DNA of 64,000 nt from an uncultured SAR86 cluster bacterium (GTDB taxonomy: Bacteria; Pseudomonadota; Gammaproteobacteria; Magnimaribacterales; D2472), in assembly GCA_902583575.1 (NCBI GenBank), contig CACHWY010000001.1:203008-267007 (forward strand), in the 5' to 3' direction. Below are positions 17,352 to 26,086 of this stretch, one piece after another. How positions within the stretch are numbered: position 1 is the stretch's first letter; each line of letters begins with the position of its first letter. The notes beneath the pieces are model-generated. The model saw nothing but the letters and a program-made list of their open reading frames with translations, was not told where the DNA came from and ran no database searches. The position numbers were made by a program, and so were the translations under genes.

Positions 17352-18002
17352 ATGAATAATAAGTTTCGTTTATTTATATTTTTATTTACATTTTTTCATA
17401 ATTCTTTAATTGCAAATGATAACGAAGATGTCAAAACAGACATCTTATTTCTTAAAATTCAAGAACTAGAATCAGAGATAGCTGAATTAAGAAATAAAGT
17501 CGAATCCCAGGACTATTTAATTGAAAAACTTATAAATGAATCTATTAATTCCGATGAAGAGAGCTCTGAAAATATTGAAGATTTAGCTATAAATACTGAT
17601 GTAAGGTTTAAAGGAATAGAAGATCCTAAAAGCATTGATCAAGTATATAAAGCAGCTATTGATGCGCTAGAAAATCAAGATCTAGAAAAGGCATTTGTAT
17701 TATTTAATTATTTTGTTGATAGCTTTAATGATGAAGAAAAAAGACCATTATCATATTTTTGGCTTGGAGAAATTAGTTTAATGAATAATGAATTAGATAA
17801 ATCAAAAGATTTCTTTATGGAACTAATTAGCCTTTACCCAAACCACTATAGAGTGCCTCTTGCCCATAAAAAAATTGGCGATATTTATTTAAAAACAAAT
17901 GATATTAATAAGGCTAAAGATAAATATAATTTTGTTGTAAGAGAGTATCCAAATAATACCGCTTCTTCCTTAGCCTTGCAGTTATTGAAAAATATGGAAT
18001 AA
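17352..18002 (+). CDS. cpoB: Cell division coordinator CpoB (YbgF)
   Basis: Periplasmic partner of TolA and PBP1b that couples outer-membrane constriction to septal wall synthesis. The 216 residues include a signal peptide (to about residue 21), a trimerising coiled coil (about 28-60, LFLKIQELESEIAELRNKVESQDYLI), a linker, and C-terminal TPR repeats (YKAAIDALENQDLEKAFVLF, YFWLGEISLMNNELDKSKDF, AHKKIGDIYLKTNDINKAKD). It lies 3 bp after pal and 27 bp before tRNA-Lys, as in Pseudomonas-type tol operons. Confidence 0.93.
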   Translation: MNNKFRLFIFLFTFFHNSLIANDNEDVKTDILFLKIQELESEIAELRNKVESQDYLIEKLINESINSDEESSENIEDLAINTDVRFKGIEDPKSIDQVYKAAIDALENQDLEKAFVLFNYFVDSFNDEEKRPLSYFWLGEISLMNNELDKSKDFFMELISLYPNHYRVPLAHKKIGDIYLKTNDINKAKDKYNFVVREYPNNTASSLALQLLKNME

Positions 18003-18029
18003 TCTCCATTTTTTACTATGTATTATCAT

Positions 18030-18105
18030 GGGTCGCTAGCTCAGCTGGTAGAGCAGTTGGCTTTTAACCAATTGGTCACAGGTTCGAATCCTGTGCGACC
18101 CACCA
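18030..18105 (+). tRNA. tRNA-Lys (anticodon TTT)
   Basis: 76 nt including an encoded CCA. Acceptor arms GGGTCGC (18030-18036) and GCGACCC (18095-18101) pair fully, with discriminator A at 18102. The D-arm contains AGCTCAGCTGGTAGAGC. The anticodon loop CTTTTAA gives TTT (Lys). The T-arm contains GGTTCGAATCC. A tRNA-Lys at the end of the tol operon also occurs in Pseudomonas. Confidence 0.98.
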
Positions 18106-18124
18106 TTTTCAGGATATTCTTTGT

Positions 18125-19381
18125 ATGAATTTAAGAAAAGATTCGATATCAAAGGTTACTAAATATTTTTCCACAGAATCCTTGGCAGCATCTTTTTTAT
18201 TTTTTTTAGTACTTTCATCTTGGTATATCTTAAGGCCTGTTAGGAATGAGATGGCTGTTGCCAACGTTGAAGAGTTACCATATCTTCTAGCTGCTGGAGC
18301 CCTCATAATGTTTTTGGTTAATCCTTTATATTCATGGATAGCATCTAAGTCAGATTTAAGGAAGATAATACTTTTTTGTTACTCATTTTTAATACTTAAT
18401 CTGATTTTTTTTCTTCTATCATGGCGAGCTTTTGATCTAGGAGATTCGATATGGCTAGGTAGAATATTTTATGTTTGGTGTAATATTTACTCTTTTTTTG
18501 TAGTTTCAATTTTTTGGGTGGTAATAATTAATTTATATAGAGACTCAAGAACTAGGGGTTTTTATGGAATTATTATGGCTGGCGGATCATTAGGAGCGCT
18601 TTTTGGTTCCGAAATTTCAAAAAGATTTTCAAATTCTTTTAATGATTTTGGTCTTGAATTTTTTAGCATGTCTTCTGCAATATTATTATTTTTAGCTATG
18701 TTGCTTGCAATTTTCATTACTTCGAAATCAAAATATTCTAATCAATTGGAACTTAATAATGTTGGAGGAGGTAGTTTTGATGGCATCAAAAACTCTTTAA
18801 AAAGGAGTGAAATAAGAAATATAGCTATTTATGTATGGTTATGGACGGGGCTAATGACAATTCAATGGATTACAGCTATCAATATTGTTGAAGACTGGTC
18901 ACAAGACTCAGCACAAAGATTAAGATTTTTTGCAACGGTTGAACAAGTTACTTCACCATTAACCCTTATAGTCCAATTATTTTTAACAAATATTATTATT
19001 AAGAAATTTGGTATTAAGAATATTATGCTTATGTATGGCTTATTATTCTTTTTGGCTTATCTAGTATATGGTTTGATGCCTTCAATTATTTCGGTTGGAA
19101 TAGTTACAGTTATTTTAAGAATTTTCGAATATGGTATTAATAAACCAACAAGAGAAACTATTTTCAGCGCTTTACAGAAAAACGATAGGTATAAATCTAC
19201 TGTATTTATTGATACTTTTATTTCAAGGTTTGGAGATCTAACTGGAAGCGGATTTATTGCACTTAGTAAATTTACTAGCATTACTGCAAATGCTGCTCCC
19301 TTAATAGCCCTACCTATAGCTGGCTATCTATCATTTATTGGCATAAGAATCTCTAGAGATAATGAGATCAAAGACCTCTAG
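18125..19381 (+). CDS. Nucleotide-transporter-like (Npt/TLC or MFS) membrane protein
   Basis: Polytopic membrane protein of 418 residues with about 12 hydrophobic helices. The first helix carries SSWYILRPVRNEMAVA, a motif seen in bacterial proteins annotated as Npt1/Npt2 nucleotide-exchange transporters, which are MFS-like and distant from the ATP/ADP translocases of obligate intracellular bacteria. A later MAGGSLGALFGSEISKRF resembles MFS inter-helix motifs. Substrate cannot be told from sequence; nucleotides are only one possibility. It starts 19 bp after tRNA-Lys with AGGATA upstream, and its end overlaps the convergent M48 protease by 14 bp. Confidence 0.65.
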   Translation: MNLRKDSISKVTKYFSTESLAASFLFFLVLSSWYILRPVRNEMAVANVEELPYLLAAGALIMFLVNPLYSWIASKSDLRKIILFCYSFLILNLIFFLLSWRAFDLGDSIWLGRIFYVWCNIYSFFVVSIFWVVIINLYRDSRTRGFYGIIMAGGSLGALFGSEISKRFSNSFNDFGLEFFSMSSAILLFLAMLLAIFITSKSKYSNQLELNNVGGGSFDGIKNSLKRSEIRNIAIYVWLWTGLMTIQWITAINIVEDWSQDSAQRLRFFATVEQVTSPLTLIVQLFLTNIIIKKFGIKNIMLMYGLLFFLAYLVYGLMPSIISVGIVTVILRIFEYGINKPTRETIFSALQKNDRYKSTVFIDTFISRFGDLTGSGFIALSKFTSITANAAPLIALPIAGYLSFIGIRISRDNEIKDL

Positions 19382-20801
19382 AACTATCTAAAATTTTTTT
19401 AATTTCAACAATTTTGGTCATTATCCTATCTGAAGCTTGAAAATTATTTTGTGTAAGCTGTAATGCAAATTCTAATTGATTAAGGGCTTGCTCGTCTTGG
19501 CCAAGCAAAAGAAAATATTCAGCTTTGCTTTGATGATAACCAATAATATTTTTACTACTTCTTTGGATTTCAGATAAAAGAAACCATAGCTCTGGATCAT
19601 TGTTCTTCCTTAAGAGCTGATCTCTAATTATTTCTTCAGATTGAAAATATTGTTTTGTTAATAGAAGTAATTTTGATTTAGAGATTGAAAGAGGGTAATT
19701 TTTTGGTGAAATTTCTAGAAATCTATTTACTAAAACTAAGGCTTCATTATATTTTTCAAAAGCAATCAAGGTATCAACTTTGGTGTTATTAAGCACAAGA
19801 TTTTTTGGATATTTTTTTATTAATGCATCTAATAATTCTATACTTTCTTTAAAATTATTATTTTTGTTATGTGCAAGAGCTAGACCATAAAGATTTCCAT
19901 CTGAAGGGTTCTCATCTACTTTAGATTTATATAGTCTTAATGCATTTAAAGGGATTGTTTCATAATATACTTCCAATCTACTTTTCATTAATGAAAATTC
20001 AAGCGAGTCCCTTTTTCTTCCCTCCGAAGTGATATTTTCAGCAGCATTAAATGCATCACTAATCCTAGATGATGACAATGGGTGAGTTAATAGAAATTCA
20101 GGGGGTAAATCACCTGACAACCTTCTAATGGCATTCATATTCTCAAACATTTCTCCCATAGATTTTGGATCATATCCAGCATTTACTAGATTAATAAAGC
20201 CCACTCTATCTGCTTCTTTTTCAAATAAACGGCTGTATCTTAAATTTTGTGATTGAAGGATAGCCGGCCCTACTGCAATCGCATTTGGATTATTACTTAT
20301 TAGCGCTACAGCTATAGAAGAAACCATAACAAGCGCAGATGCTAAATTGCTATCTTGTGACTTGAGCACATTTCTTGCAAAATGCCTTTGACTTAAATGC
20401 GCTAACTCATGAGCCAATACAGATGAAAATTGCCCCTCATTGTCTGCATGAAGGAATAATCCTCCATTTACACCAATAATACCTCCAGGAGCTGCAAATG
20501 CATTTAGCGAATCATCATCAATTAGTAAAACTGTAAAATATCTATCTTTGACCTGGCTAAACTCTGAAAGTCTATATATAAGATGCTCGGTGTACTCAAA
20601 TAAAAGAGGATCTGATATCAAAGGAGCCTGAAAATATATTTGTTTAAGAAACATTTCACCGATTGCTCTTTCTTGAGCGGAGGATACTGCTCCTGAAACC
20701 CTGTCACCAAGTTCAGGCAAAACTATTTCATTCGATATCTCTTCGTCAGACAACAAATTAAGTGTCAAAACAAGCAAACTAGTAAAAATATAAATTTTCA
20801 T
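19368..20801 (-). CDS. bepA: BepA-like periplasmic M48 metalloprotease with TPR domain
   Basis: Exported zinc protease of 477 residues, close to E. coli BepA (487). A signal peptide is followed by the M48 domain with HExxH in VLAHELAHLSQRHFARNV, the third ligand in FEKEADRVGFINLVNAGYDP, and THPLSSSRISDA. The C-terminal half (about residues 280-470) consists of TPR-like repeats (NPSDGNLYGLALAHNKN, YPKNLVLNNTKVDTLIAFEKYNEAL). BepA helps assemble or degrade outer-membrane LptD and Bam clients; this fits BamB/BamC elsewhere in the window. It is divergent from the perM-like gene across 134-140 bp. Confidence 0.9.
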   Translation of the reverse strand: MKIYIFTSLLVLTLNLLSDEEISNEIVLPELGDRVSGAVSSAQERAIGEMFLKQIYFQAPLISDPLLFEYTEHLIYRLSEFSQVKDRYFTVLLIDDDSLNAFAAPGGIIGVNGGLFLHADNEGQFSSVLAHELAHLSQRHFARNVLKSQDSNLASALVMVSSIAVALISNNPNAIAVGPAILQSQNLRYSRLFEKEADRVGFINLVNAGYDPKSMGEMFENMNAIRRLSGDLPPEFLLTHPLSSSRISDAFNAAENITSEGRKRDSLEFSLMKSRLEVYYETIPLNALRLYKSKVDENPSDGNLYGLALAHNKNNNFKESIELLDALIKKYPKNLVLNNTKVDTLIAFEKYNEALVLVNRFLEISPKNYPLSISKSKLLLLTKQYFQSEEIIRDQLLRKNNDPELWFLLSEIQRSSKNIIGYHQSKAEYFLLLGQDEQALNQLEFALQLTQNNFQASDRIMTKIVEIKKILDSSRGL

Positions 20802-20941
20802 TTATTCAAATAATTAATCCCGATTTTAACTTAGAACAGTAAAATAACAGAAAAGTTTATTGTTATTTAACTAATTCTAAAACAGCCTATGCTTTAATTC
20901 TGCATCTTTTCAACAAATCTTATATATAATGTAACTTGAAA

Positions 20942-22006
20942 ATGATAAAACATTTAAATAATTTATTTCAACGCATCTTTAGCAATGAAGAAACTGTAAT
21001 ATTTTTATTAGCAATTATTTTTACTTTAGTGATTTTTAGTTTTTTCGCTTCAGTATTAACACCATTTATTATTAGTATCGTAGTTGCTTACTTGCTAGCT
21101 GGTCTCCAAAAAAAAATTCAGACTTACAATGTTTCTGAATCTTTGGCATTAATTCTTTCATTTTCAGTTTTTATTATTGTTGGAGCAGCAATGCTCACAT
21201 GGTTAATACCTTTAATTTATGTTCAACTTCAATCTTTTATATTAGATATACCACGTCTTTTTAATGATTTTTTAAACTTTTTATCAACAATGCCAGCCGC
21301 CTTTCCAGAATTGGTTGATTCTGATCAGATTTCTGTTTTCTTTCAAGCTGTATCATCTGAATTATCATCAATAACTCAAAATTTAGTTAAATCGTCTATT
21401 GCAGGTATTCAGAGCACTATTGAAGTGCTCTTATATATTATTTTATTTCCAATTCTTGTTTTTTTCTTCTTATTTGATAGGAAGAATATTATTAACGGCT
21501 TTTTAAAAATAATACCAGGTGACAGAGCTATGCTTTCAAAAGTATGGACTGAGATGGATATTCAATTAAGCAATTATGTTCGTGGCAAAGTATTAGAAAT
21601 TTTTATTGTTGGTATATTAGCAGGGATATTATTTTCTTTCTTTGGCTTAAAATATACTGCTTTATTATCAGTTTTGGTTGGTTTATCAGTATTAATACCA
21701 TATGTTGGAGCTTTTACTGTTACTATTCCAATTGTAATTATTGGATTGCTTCAATTTGGATTAGGATCACAATTTTATTTATTAGTAGGCCTTTATTTAC
21801 TGCTTCAATTTATTGATGGAAATCTATTGGTACCTATAATTTTTTCAGAAGCAGTTAAGCTACATCCTTTGATAATTATTCTTGCGGTATTTTTATTTGG
21901 AACTATGTTCGGATTTTGGGGCGTATTTTTCTCAATACCTTTAGCAACCTTTATAAAAGCTGTATGGAATTCTTGGCCAGGTATTTCATCTTCTAATGAA
22001 ATTTAG
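20942..22006 (+). CDS. perM: PerM / AI-2E family transporter
   Basis: Membrane protein of about 354 residues of the AI-2E exporter (UPF0118) family. It has paired N-terminal helices (about residues 15-75), a middle segment, and a C-terminal helix cluster with YIILFPILVFFFLFDRKN, YVRGKVLEIFIVGILAG, ALLSVLVGLSVLIPYVGAF and the late FGFWGVFFSIPLATFIKA. Substrate is unknown; in gammaproteobacteria the gene often neighbours bepA and bcp, as here. ATG 20942 is used; an in-frame TTG lies at 20936. No ribosome site is visible, and a TATAAT at 20925-20930 places the likely transcript start at or just before the start codon. Confidence 0.88.
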   Translation: MIKHLNNLFQRIFSNEETVIFLLAIIFTLVIFSFFASVLTPFIISIVVAYLLAGLQKKIQTYNVSESLALILSFSVFIIVGAAMLTWLIPLIYVQLQSFILDIPRLFNDFLNFLSTMPAAFPELVDSDQISVFFQAVSSELSSITQNLVKSSIAGIQSTIEVLLYIILFPILVFFFLFDRKNIINGFLKIIPGDRAMLSKVWTEMDIQLSNYVRGKVLEIFIVGILAGILFSFFGLKYTALLSVLVGLSVLIPYVGAFTVTIPIVIIGLLQFGLGSQFYLLVGLYLLLQFIDGNLLVPIIFSEAVKLHPLIIILAVFLFGTMFGFWGVFFSIPLATFIKAVWNSWPGISSSNEI

Positions 22007-22955
22007 ATTCTATTTTGTCTTATTGCTTAATTCTATTTTTATAATGAGTGGTGAAAATTATGGGATAGTTGTCCATGGTGGTGCTGGCGTTATGTCAGGC
22101 TTAAGCCCTGAACAGCAAAAAATAATTGAAACAAAGGTTTCTAAAACTTTAATTTCTGCGTATAAAGTCCTAGAGGATGGAGGTTCCAGTCTTGATGCTG
22201 TTGAGTTTGCTGTATCAGAATTCGAAGATTCTCCGTTATTTAATGCTGGTAAGGGTTCTGTATATACATCAGATGAAACACAAGAAATGGATGCTTCAAT
22301 AATGTTTGGTAAAGATCGATCCGCTGGAGCCGTTGCATCAGTAAAAAAAATTAAAAACCCTATCAAGCTTGCAAGAAAGATTTCTGAAGAAACTAAACAT
22401 GTTTTTTTGGTTGGTGACGGCGCAGAATCGTTTGCAGAAATGATTGGCGAAACTATTGTTGACCCAAGCTACTTTCACTCTGATAAAAATCTTAAAAGAT
22501 TAAAAAAAGCTAAAAGTAAGCTTGCTAAAAATAATATTGTTGAAGATAAAATAGGTACAGTAGGAGCAGTAGCGCTGGACAAGTATGGCAATATTTCTGC
22601 AGCAACCTCTACAGGAGGAATGACAAATAAAATGCCTGGAAGGGTTGGAGATTCTCCTATTATTGGATCAGGGACCTGGGCGCAAAATGGCGTTTGTGGG
22701 GTTTCTTCAACTGGACATGGAGAATTCTTTATAAAATTTCAGGTTGCCAAAGAAGTATGCGCTAGAATGGAATACCTGAATCAATCATTAGATGAATCTG
22801 CCACAAATATAATAGAGGAATTAGAATTAGTTGGAGCAACAGGAGGTTTGATTGCTATAGATAAAGAAGCAAATATATCAACCCCTTTTAATACTGGGGG
22901 GATGATTAGAGGAAGTATTACAAATAAAGCTGATTTAAGTATCGCAATTTATTAA
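21996..22955 (+). CDS. Exported isoaspartyl peptidase / L-asparaginase (Ntn-hydrolase)
   Basis: Type-2 asparaginase of 319 residues that self-cleaves to expose an N-terminal Thr. The family marks are IVVHGGAGVMSG, EDGGSSLDAVE, FNAGKGSVYTSD, MDASIM and the cleavage site KIGTVGAVALD (Thr188 as mature nucleophile), then STGGMTNKMPGRVGDSPIIGSGTW and STGHGEFF. A hydrophobic N-terminus (about residues 1-18) suggests export to the periplasm. It would hydrolyse isoaspartyl dipeptides or asparagine, a plausible use of peptide nitrogen. It overlaps perM by 11 bp and the convergent bcp by 4 bp. Confidence 0.92.
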   Translation: MKFRFYFVLLLNSIFIMSGENYGIVVHGGAGVMSGLSPEQQKIIETKVSKTLISAYKVLEDGGSSLDAVEFAVSEFEDSPLFNAGKGSVYTSDETQEMDASIMFGKDRSAGAVASVKKIKNPIKLARKISEETKHVFLVGDGAESFAEMIGETIVDPSYFHSDKNLKRLKKAKSKLAKNNIVEDKIGTVGAVALDKYGNISAATSTGGMTNKMPGRVGDSPIIGSGTWAQNGVCGVSSTGHGEFFIKFQVAKEVCARMEYLNQSLDESATNIIEELELVGATGGLIAIDKEANISTPFNTGGMIRGSITNKADLSIAIY

Positions 22956-23419
22956 ATTTCTTGGACTAGCGATAGAACTTCTTCAACATGACCTCTTACT
23001 TTAACTGATCTCCATTCTTTCACTATTTTACCTTTTTCATCAATTAAAAAAGTTGATCTATCAATGCCCATATACTGTCTTCCATACATTGATTTCATCT
23101 TCATAACGTCAAATGCCTTACACATTTCTTCATCAGGATCTGATAAGAGTTCAAATGGGAATGATTGCTTTAATTTAAAATTTTCATGAGATTTTATGCT
23201 ATCTCTTGATATACCTAATATTTCAGTATTAAGTTTTTTAAAAGCTTTAAAGTTATCTCTAAAATCTTGTCCCTGCGTGGTACATCCTGGCGTACTATCT
23301 TTGGGGTAAAAATAAATAACTAATTTTTTTCCAATAAAGTCTTTATTAGAAAAATTTTTATTATTAGTACAAATCCCATTAAATTTTGGGCATTTTTTTC
23401 CTTCAAGTTTTTTTCCCAT
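22952..23419 (-). CDS. bcp: Thioredoxin-dependent peroxiredoxin Bcp
   Basis: Peroxiredoxin of the BCP/PrxQ group, 155 residues, reducing hydrogen and lipid peroxides. The peroxidatic Cys46 lies in YPKDSTPGCTTQGQDFRD, followed by ILGISRDS and FELLSDPDEEMCKAFDV. The position five residues later, which holds the resolving Cys in E. coli Bcp, is Gln51. The enzyme is therefore either 1-Cys or resolves through another Cys (10, 17 or about 99). It is transcribed divergently from dapA across a 62-bp gap. Confidence 0.93.
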   Translation of the reverse strand: MGKKLEGKKCPKFNGICTNNKNFSNKDFIGKKLVIYFYPKDSTPGCTTQGQDFRDNFKAFKKLNTEILGISRDSIKSHENFKLKQSFPFELLSDPDEEMCKAFDVMKMKSMYGRQYMGIDRSTFLIDEKGKIVKEWRSVKVRGHVEEVLSLVQEI

Positions 23420-23481
23420 AATTATTCCTTATAATTAGTTTTTTAAAATAGTGTATAGTCTTATTTTTACTTAATTTATAA

Positions 23482-24372
23482 ATGATGCAAGTTTTAAATG
23501 GAAGTTTAGTTGCTTTAGTGACTCCGATGATGCCAGATGGCGAAATAGATTTCGATGCATTAAATAAAATTATTGATTGGCATATTCAAGAAGGCACCAA
23601 TGGAATTGTTTCAGTTGGAACAACAGGCGAGTCAGCAACAGTAAATTTTGAAGAACATATAGAAGTTATAAGGCACACCATTAATTATGTTGATGGGAGA
23701 TTGCCTGTAATTGCCGGTACTGGTGCCAATTCAACATCAGAAGCATTAGATTTAACTAAAGAGGCAAAAATTATTGGTGCAAATTATGCTTTAATAGTTA
23801 CCCCATACTATAACAAGCCCAGTCAGAAGGGGTTAATAGAACATTACATAAAAATAGCAGATTCTGTAGATATACCTCAGATTTTATACAATGTACCCTC
23901 AAGAACAGCATGTGACTTGCTTCCAAGTACATCAGAAATTCTATCTAAGCATAGAAATATTGTTGGCATTAAGGAAGCAGTCTGTGATGAAGATAGGATA
24001 AAAGAGCTAATCAAAATTTCATTATCAAATGATAACTTTCAGATTTATTCAGGCGATGATCCTTCGTTTGTTAACATGCTAAGTATTGGAGGTCATGGAG
24101 TGATATCAGTTGCTGCAAATGTAGTACCAAAATTTATTTCAGAAATATGCTCTTTTTACCAAAATAATGAAGTTGAGAAAGCTGAAGAAATTAATGATAA
24201 ATTAAAGAATTTATATGATTTATTGTTTATTCAATCTAATCCAATACCAGTTAAATGGATGATGTATAAAATGGGGTTAGTTCAAAATGCTCTTAGACTT
24301 CCTTTAGTTGAACTTGATAGAAAATATCAAGAAATTATCATTTCAGAAATGTTAAAATTAGAATTATTATGA
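23482..24372 (+). CDS. dapA: 4-hydroxy-tetrahydrodipicolinate synthase
   Basis: Condenses pyruvate with aspartate semialdehyde, the first dedicated step to lysine and diaminopimelate. The 296-residue TIM-barrel protein has GTTGESATV (residues 46-54), Tyr136 in ILYNVPSRTACDL and the Schiff-base Lys164 in VGIKEAVCD. Two Met codons in tandem (23482 and 23485) are both possible starts. A -10-like TATAGT lies at 23454-23459. dapA-bamC-purC is a conserved gammaproteobacterial order, and the genes overlap here by 4 bp and 1 bp. Confidence 0.97.
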   Translation: MMQVLNGSLVALVTPMMPDGEIDFDALNKIIDWHIQEGTNGIVSVGTTGESATVNFEEHIEVIRHTINYVDGRLPVIAGTGANSTSEALDLTKEAKIIGANYALIVTPYYNKPSQKGLIEHYIKIADSVDIPQILYNVPSRTACDLLPSTSEILSKHRNIVGIKEAVCDEDRIKELIKISLSNDNFQIYSGDDPSFVNMLSIGGHGVISVAANVVPKFISEICSFYQNNEVEKAEEINDKLKNLYDLLFIQSNPIPVKWMMYKMGLVQNALRLPLVELDRKYQEIIISEMLKLELL

Positions 24373-25340
24373 TTATTTTTAAATATTTTCTTTTACTTTT
24401 TATAATTTCTTCATGCTCTCTTATTGGCGGTCCTGATACCAAGTATGAATTTCTTGAAGAACAAATAGAGGAAGGTATGGCTTTGCCTGGTTCATTGGAT
24501 GACTTAAATACTGAGAATCATTATCCTGTAATAGATGTAGAAGGTATTGATAACAATATTGAAGTACCAAAACCAAGGCAAATTTTTGCTTCATCTGGAA
24601 ACAGCTCAGTGCAACTTAGAAGATTAGGAGAGTTAATGTGGATTTATATCGAAACACTTCCTTCAACTTCATGGCCAATCTCAAAAAATTATTGGGATAC
24701 TTCTATCTATCAAGTTATTAACGCTAACCCTAATACAGGAGAAATAGATATAGATTTCGATCAAGAAACAAAGCTTATGATGAAGATTGAACATGGAATT
24801 AAAGAGGCTTCTACAGAGATATTTTTATATCAAATTGATAAAAATAATGGAACCATTCAAAGCAACCCAGAGCTAATTCAGAATGAAATGGGAAAGATAG
24901 TGGAATACTTTGCTGAATCAATAAACAATTTTTCAGGAACTTCTTTGGCTGCACAAAATTTAAATGAAATGAAGAAGGCCAATATTTTTTCTGAAGATGG
25001 AAAAACAGTTATTTCGCTTGATTTAAATTTTGACCGCGCATGGTCATCAGTCAGTAAGGCACTTACAGAGGCAAATATAGTTACTAATGATAGAGATAGG
25101 ACTAATGGAGTATTTTTTGTTAGCTATGCTCAAGAAGATGAAAGAGGTTTGTTTGGTTTATTTGGAGGAAGAAATTCTAGTAATGATAATTCTCAAGACA
25201 TTATTTTCAGTGAAGAGTCTGAATTTGAAATAATAATTACAGAAGAAAATAATAAAACATATGTTAGAGCAGTATCAAAAAATGGTAATATTGAGGATTC
25301 TGAACAATTACTATCAAAAATTAATGAGTCTTTAAGCTAA
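24369..25340 (+). CDS. bamC: Outer membrane assembly lipoprotein BamC
   Basis: Accessory lipoprotein of the BAM complex, 323 residues. A short signal peptide ends in the lipobox IISSC (Cys16). A long, probably unstructured segment follows, with PVIDVEGIDNNIEVPKPRQIF, equivalent to the BamD-binding tail, then two helix-grip domains (about residues 75-170 and 215-320). The second contains DLNFDRAWSSVSKALTEANI and DRDRTNGVFFVSY, typical of the NlpB family. The assignment depends partly on its place between dapA and purC. Confidence 0.88.
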   Translation: MIIFKYFLLLFIISSCSLIGGPDTKYEFLEEQIEEGMALPGSLDDLNTENHYPVIDVEGIDNNIEVPKPRQIFASSGNSSVQLRRLGELMWIYIETLPSTSWPISKNYWDTSIYQVINANPNTGEIDIDFDQETKLMMKIEHGIKEASTEIFLYQIDKNNGTIQSNPELIQNEMGKIVEYFAESINNFSGTSLAAQNLNEMKKANIFSEDGKTVISLDLNFDRAWSSVSKALTEANIVTNDRDRTNGVFFVSYAQEDERGLFGLFGGRNSSNDNSQDIIFSEESEFEIIITEENNKTYVRAVSKNGNIEDSEQLLSKINESLS

Positions 25341-26056
25341 TGAAAAAAATAAAAGAAATAACTAAAGGAAAAGCAAAATCAATGTTTAAAACTGAAAATG
25401 AAGAGCATTTAATAATGCATTTCAGCGATGACACTTCGGCTTTTGATGGAAAAAAGAAAGAAGCTCTTTTAGGTAAAGGAGTTGTTAATAATCAATTTAA
25501 CGCTTTTATCATGGATCATCTTAAAAAAAATGGAATTGAAACCCATCTTGTTGAAGTCATTGATAATAGTGATTCGTTAGTTTACAAACTAGATATGTTT
25601 CCAATCGAATGTGTTATTAGGAACAGGGCATCTGGATCAATATGCAAAAGATTGGGAACTGAAGATGGATTGATTCTAGAGAACCCTCTATTTGAATTTT
25701 TCCTTAAGGATGATGATTTAGGAGACCCACTAATAAATGATGAACACATTATTTCATTTGGATGGGCTACTCAAGAACAGATACTGGAGATGAAAAAACT
25801 GACATATAAGGTAAACGAGATACTTTCTAAATTATTCTTAGAATCAGGTTTAATTTTGGTTGATTTTAAAGTTGAATATGGTGTTTATAATGGCAAAATT
25901 CTTTTAGCTGATGAATTTACTCCTGACGGTTGTAGGCTTTGGGATTCTGAAACAATGAAAAAAATGGATAAGGATAGATTTAGGCAGGGGCTGGGTGATG
26001 TTGTGGAATCCTATCACCAGGTTGCAGATAGATTAGGAATGAATATCAAAACTTGA
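25340..26056 (+). CDS. purC: SAICAR synthase (phosphoribosylaminoimidazole-succinocarboxamide synthase)
   Basis: ATP-dependent ligation of aspartate to CAIR in purine synthesis. The 238-residue protein has GKAKSMF, HFSDDTSAFDGKK, KGVVNNQFNAFIM, ECVIRNRASGSICKR, the active-site loop LINDEHIISFGWAT, LVDFKVEYG and ADEFTPDGCRLWD. It starts on the last base of the bamC stop. Its last bases, including the stop codon 26054-26056, lie inside the IscR operator and overlap the iscR -35 element. Confidence 0.97.
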   Translation: MKKIKEITKGKAKSMFKTENEEHLIMHFSDDTSAFDGKKKEALLGKGVVNNQFNAFIMDHLKKNGIETHLVEVIDNSDSLVYKLDMFPIECVIRNRASGSICKRLGTEDGLILENPLFEFFLKDDDLGDPLINDEHIISFGWATQEQILEMKKLTYKVNEILSKLFLESGLILVDFKVEYGVYNGKILLADEFTPDGCRLWDSETMKKMDKDRFRQGLGDVVESYHQVADRLGMNIKT

Positions 26057-26073
26057 CTAAAATAGTCAGGTAT
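26049..26073. promoter_or_regulatory. IscR type-1 binding site controlling iscR
   Basis: The core is GACT (26055-26058), five A/T bases, then AGTC (26064-26067), flanked by ACTT and AGGTAT. By eye, 24 of the 25 positions agree with the E. coli type-1 IscR consensus; the one mismatch is position 2 (A for T). In E. coli this site class is bound by [2Fe-2S]-IscR, which represses its own operon. Here it covers the -35 element and the purC stop codon. Confidence 0.9.
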
Positions 26074-26080
26074 TTATAAT
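26053..26080 (+). promoter_or_regulatory. iscR promoter (sigma-70 type)
   Basis: -35 TTGACT (26053-26058) and -10 TATAAT (26075-26080), separated by 16 bp. The -10 ends 6 bp before the GTG start of iscR (26087), so transcription should begin at or next to the start codon. No Shine-Dalgarno sequence lies between; the six bases before GTG are CTCCCC. The -35 lies inside the IscR operator. Confidence 0.85.
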
Positions 26081-26086
26081 CTCCCC

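Noticed and set aside
18003..18029. Dedicated promoter for tRNA-Lys
   Set aside because: TACTAT and TATTAT are near the gene, but no -35 at suitable spacing is visible, so co-transcription with cpoB cannot be excluded.
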